A stretch of DNA of 24,596 nucleotides. It comes from Bacteroidales bacterium (GTDB lineage Bacteria > Bacteroidota > Bacteroidia > Bacteroidales > Muribaculaceae). The position numbers and the translations under genes are program-made. The DNA is taken from the NCBI GenBank assembly GCA_004557195.1, contig SFER01000008.1:1-24596 (forward strand), read 5' to 3'. The notes beneath the pieces were generated by a model. The model was not told the origin of the DNA, made no database searches, and saw only the letters and a list, made by a program, of their open reading frames with translations. Each line of letters opens with the position of its first letter. The stretch's first letter is position 1. Below are positions 24,479 through 24,596 of this stretch, one piece after another.

Positions 24479-24596
24479 TCAGGAGTTGCCTATCACCCTG
24501 GTGCATTGCTCTTGGTCTTTGTTGAACTGTTCGAGCATTTTGCGGTTAACCTCTTTGCTGTAGATGAATGCGTTCACCTCGAAATTGTGCTCAAAA
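24479..24596 (-). CDS. cls: Cardiolipin synthase, C-terminal part only, shortened by a TGA
   Basis: Only the last 38 codons before the stop are in the window and the gene runs off its right edge. The reading FEHNFEVNAFIYS, followed by a D-x-x-x-C spacing (DQEQC), is the end of the second phospholipase-D domain of cardiolipin synthases, the membrane enzymes that join two phosphatidylglycerols or an equivalent donor into cardiolipin. The frame ends GNS and then TGA (plus-strand tca, 24479-24481). In the family a Trp stands at this point, within a W-x-x-R-P motif, and here the RHRP-like tail continues in frame after the stop. The protein is therefore about 22 residues shorter than expected. Confidence 0.8.
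   Translation of the reverse strand, partial: FEHNFEVNAFIYSKEVNRKMLEQFNKDQEQCTRVIGNS

Noticed and set aside
24479..24481. TGA in cls read as Trp or selenocysteine by recoding
   Set aside because: Other genes here use TGA as an ordinary stop, the site has no Cys or Sec precedent in this family, and a single base change accounts for it.

Overview
This is a chromosomal window from a member of the Bacteroidales. A Muribaculaceae-like genome is my best guess, but the family is inference. The evidence is the gene content: DPP IV peptidase, DUF4251 lipoproteins, a very large TamB-like protein, an OmpP1/FadL barrel and small outer-membrane barrels. Shine-Dalgarno sequences are almost absent, and the promoters match the Bacteroidetes TTTG / TAnnTTTG (-33/-7) type. 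No mobile element, CRISPR array, rRNA or tRNA gene is visible.

Left part (1-9935). A 5'-truncated dipeptidyl peptidase IV gene is followed closely by a Cys-rich membrane protein of unknown function and by miaA. They converge on dprA, which lies behind a hotdog acyl-CoA thioesterase gene. Divergent from that pair, a good promoter drives an exported N-terminal-nucleophile hydrolase, a DUF486 membrane protein and a two-TM protein, the last two overlapping by ATGA. A secreted esterase on the minus strand converges on this operon, with the two stop codons interlocked. Two DUF4251 paralogues follow, one a lipoprotein and one with a signal peptidase I type signal. They end at a clear terminator shared with lon.

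Middle part (9936-17506). lon (minus), trmN6 (plus) and dus (minus) are single-gene units for protein quality control and tRNA modification; trmN6 and dus appear to be leaderless or nearly so. Next comes the most distinctive unit. A sigma-54-type -24/-12 sequence precedes an exported Tyr/Trp/His- and Gly/Ser/Arg-rich low-complexity protein and then an OmpP1/FadL-like barrel, and the unit is closed by an 11-bp perfect intrinsic terminator.

Right part (17507-24596). A secreted alpha/beta hydrolase and the 1508-residue TamB-like protein are followed by a convergent small outer-membrane barrel gene and by crcB (fluoride channel). At the right edge lies the 3' end of a cardiolipin synthase gene on the minus strand. 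It stops at a TGA exactly where the family has a conserved Trp, and the remaining 21 C-terminal codons are still intact downstream.

Most of the window is ordinary core genome: envelope biogenesis, tRNA modification, proteolysis and DNA processing. The points that most deserve follow-up are the putative sigma-54 unit, the interrupted cardiolipin synthase, the NTN hydrolase whose nucleophile Cys sits in a lipobox-like context, and the leaderless genes. No gap between genes exceeds 300 bases; the longest (14395-14673) holds the dus and sigma-54 promoter elements.
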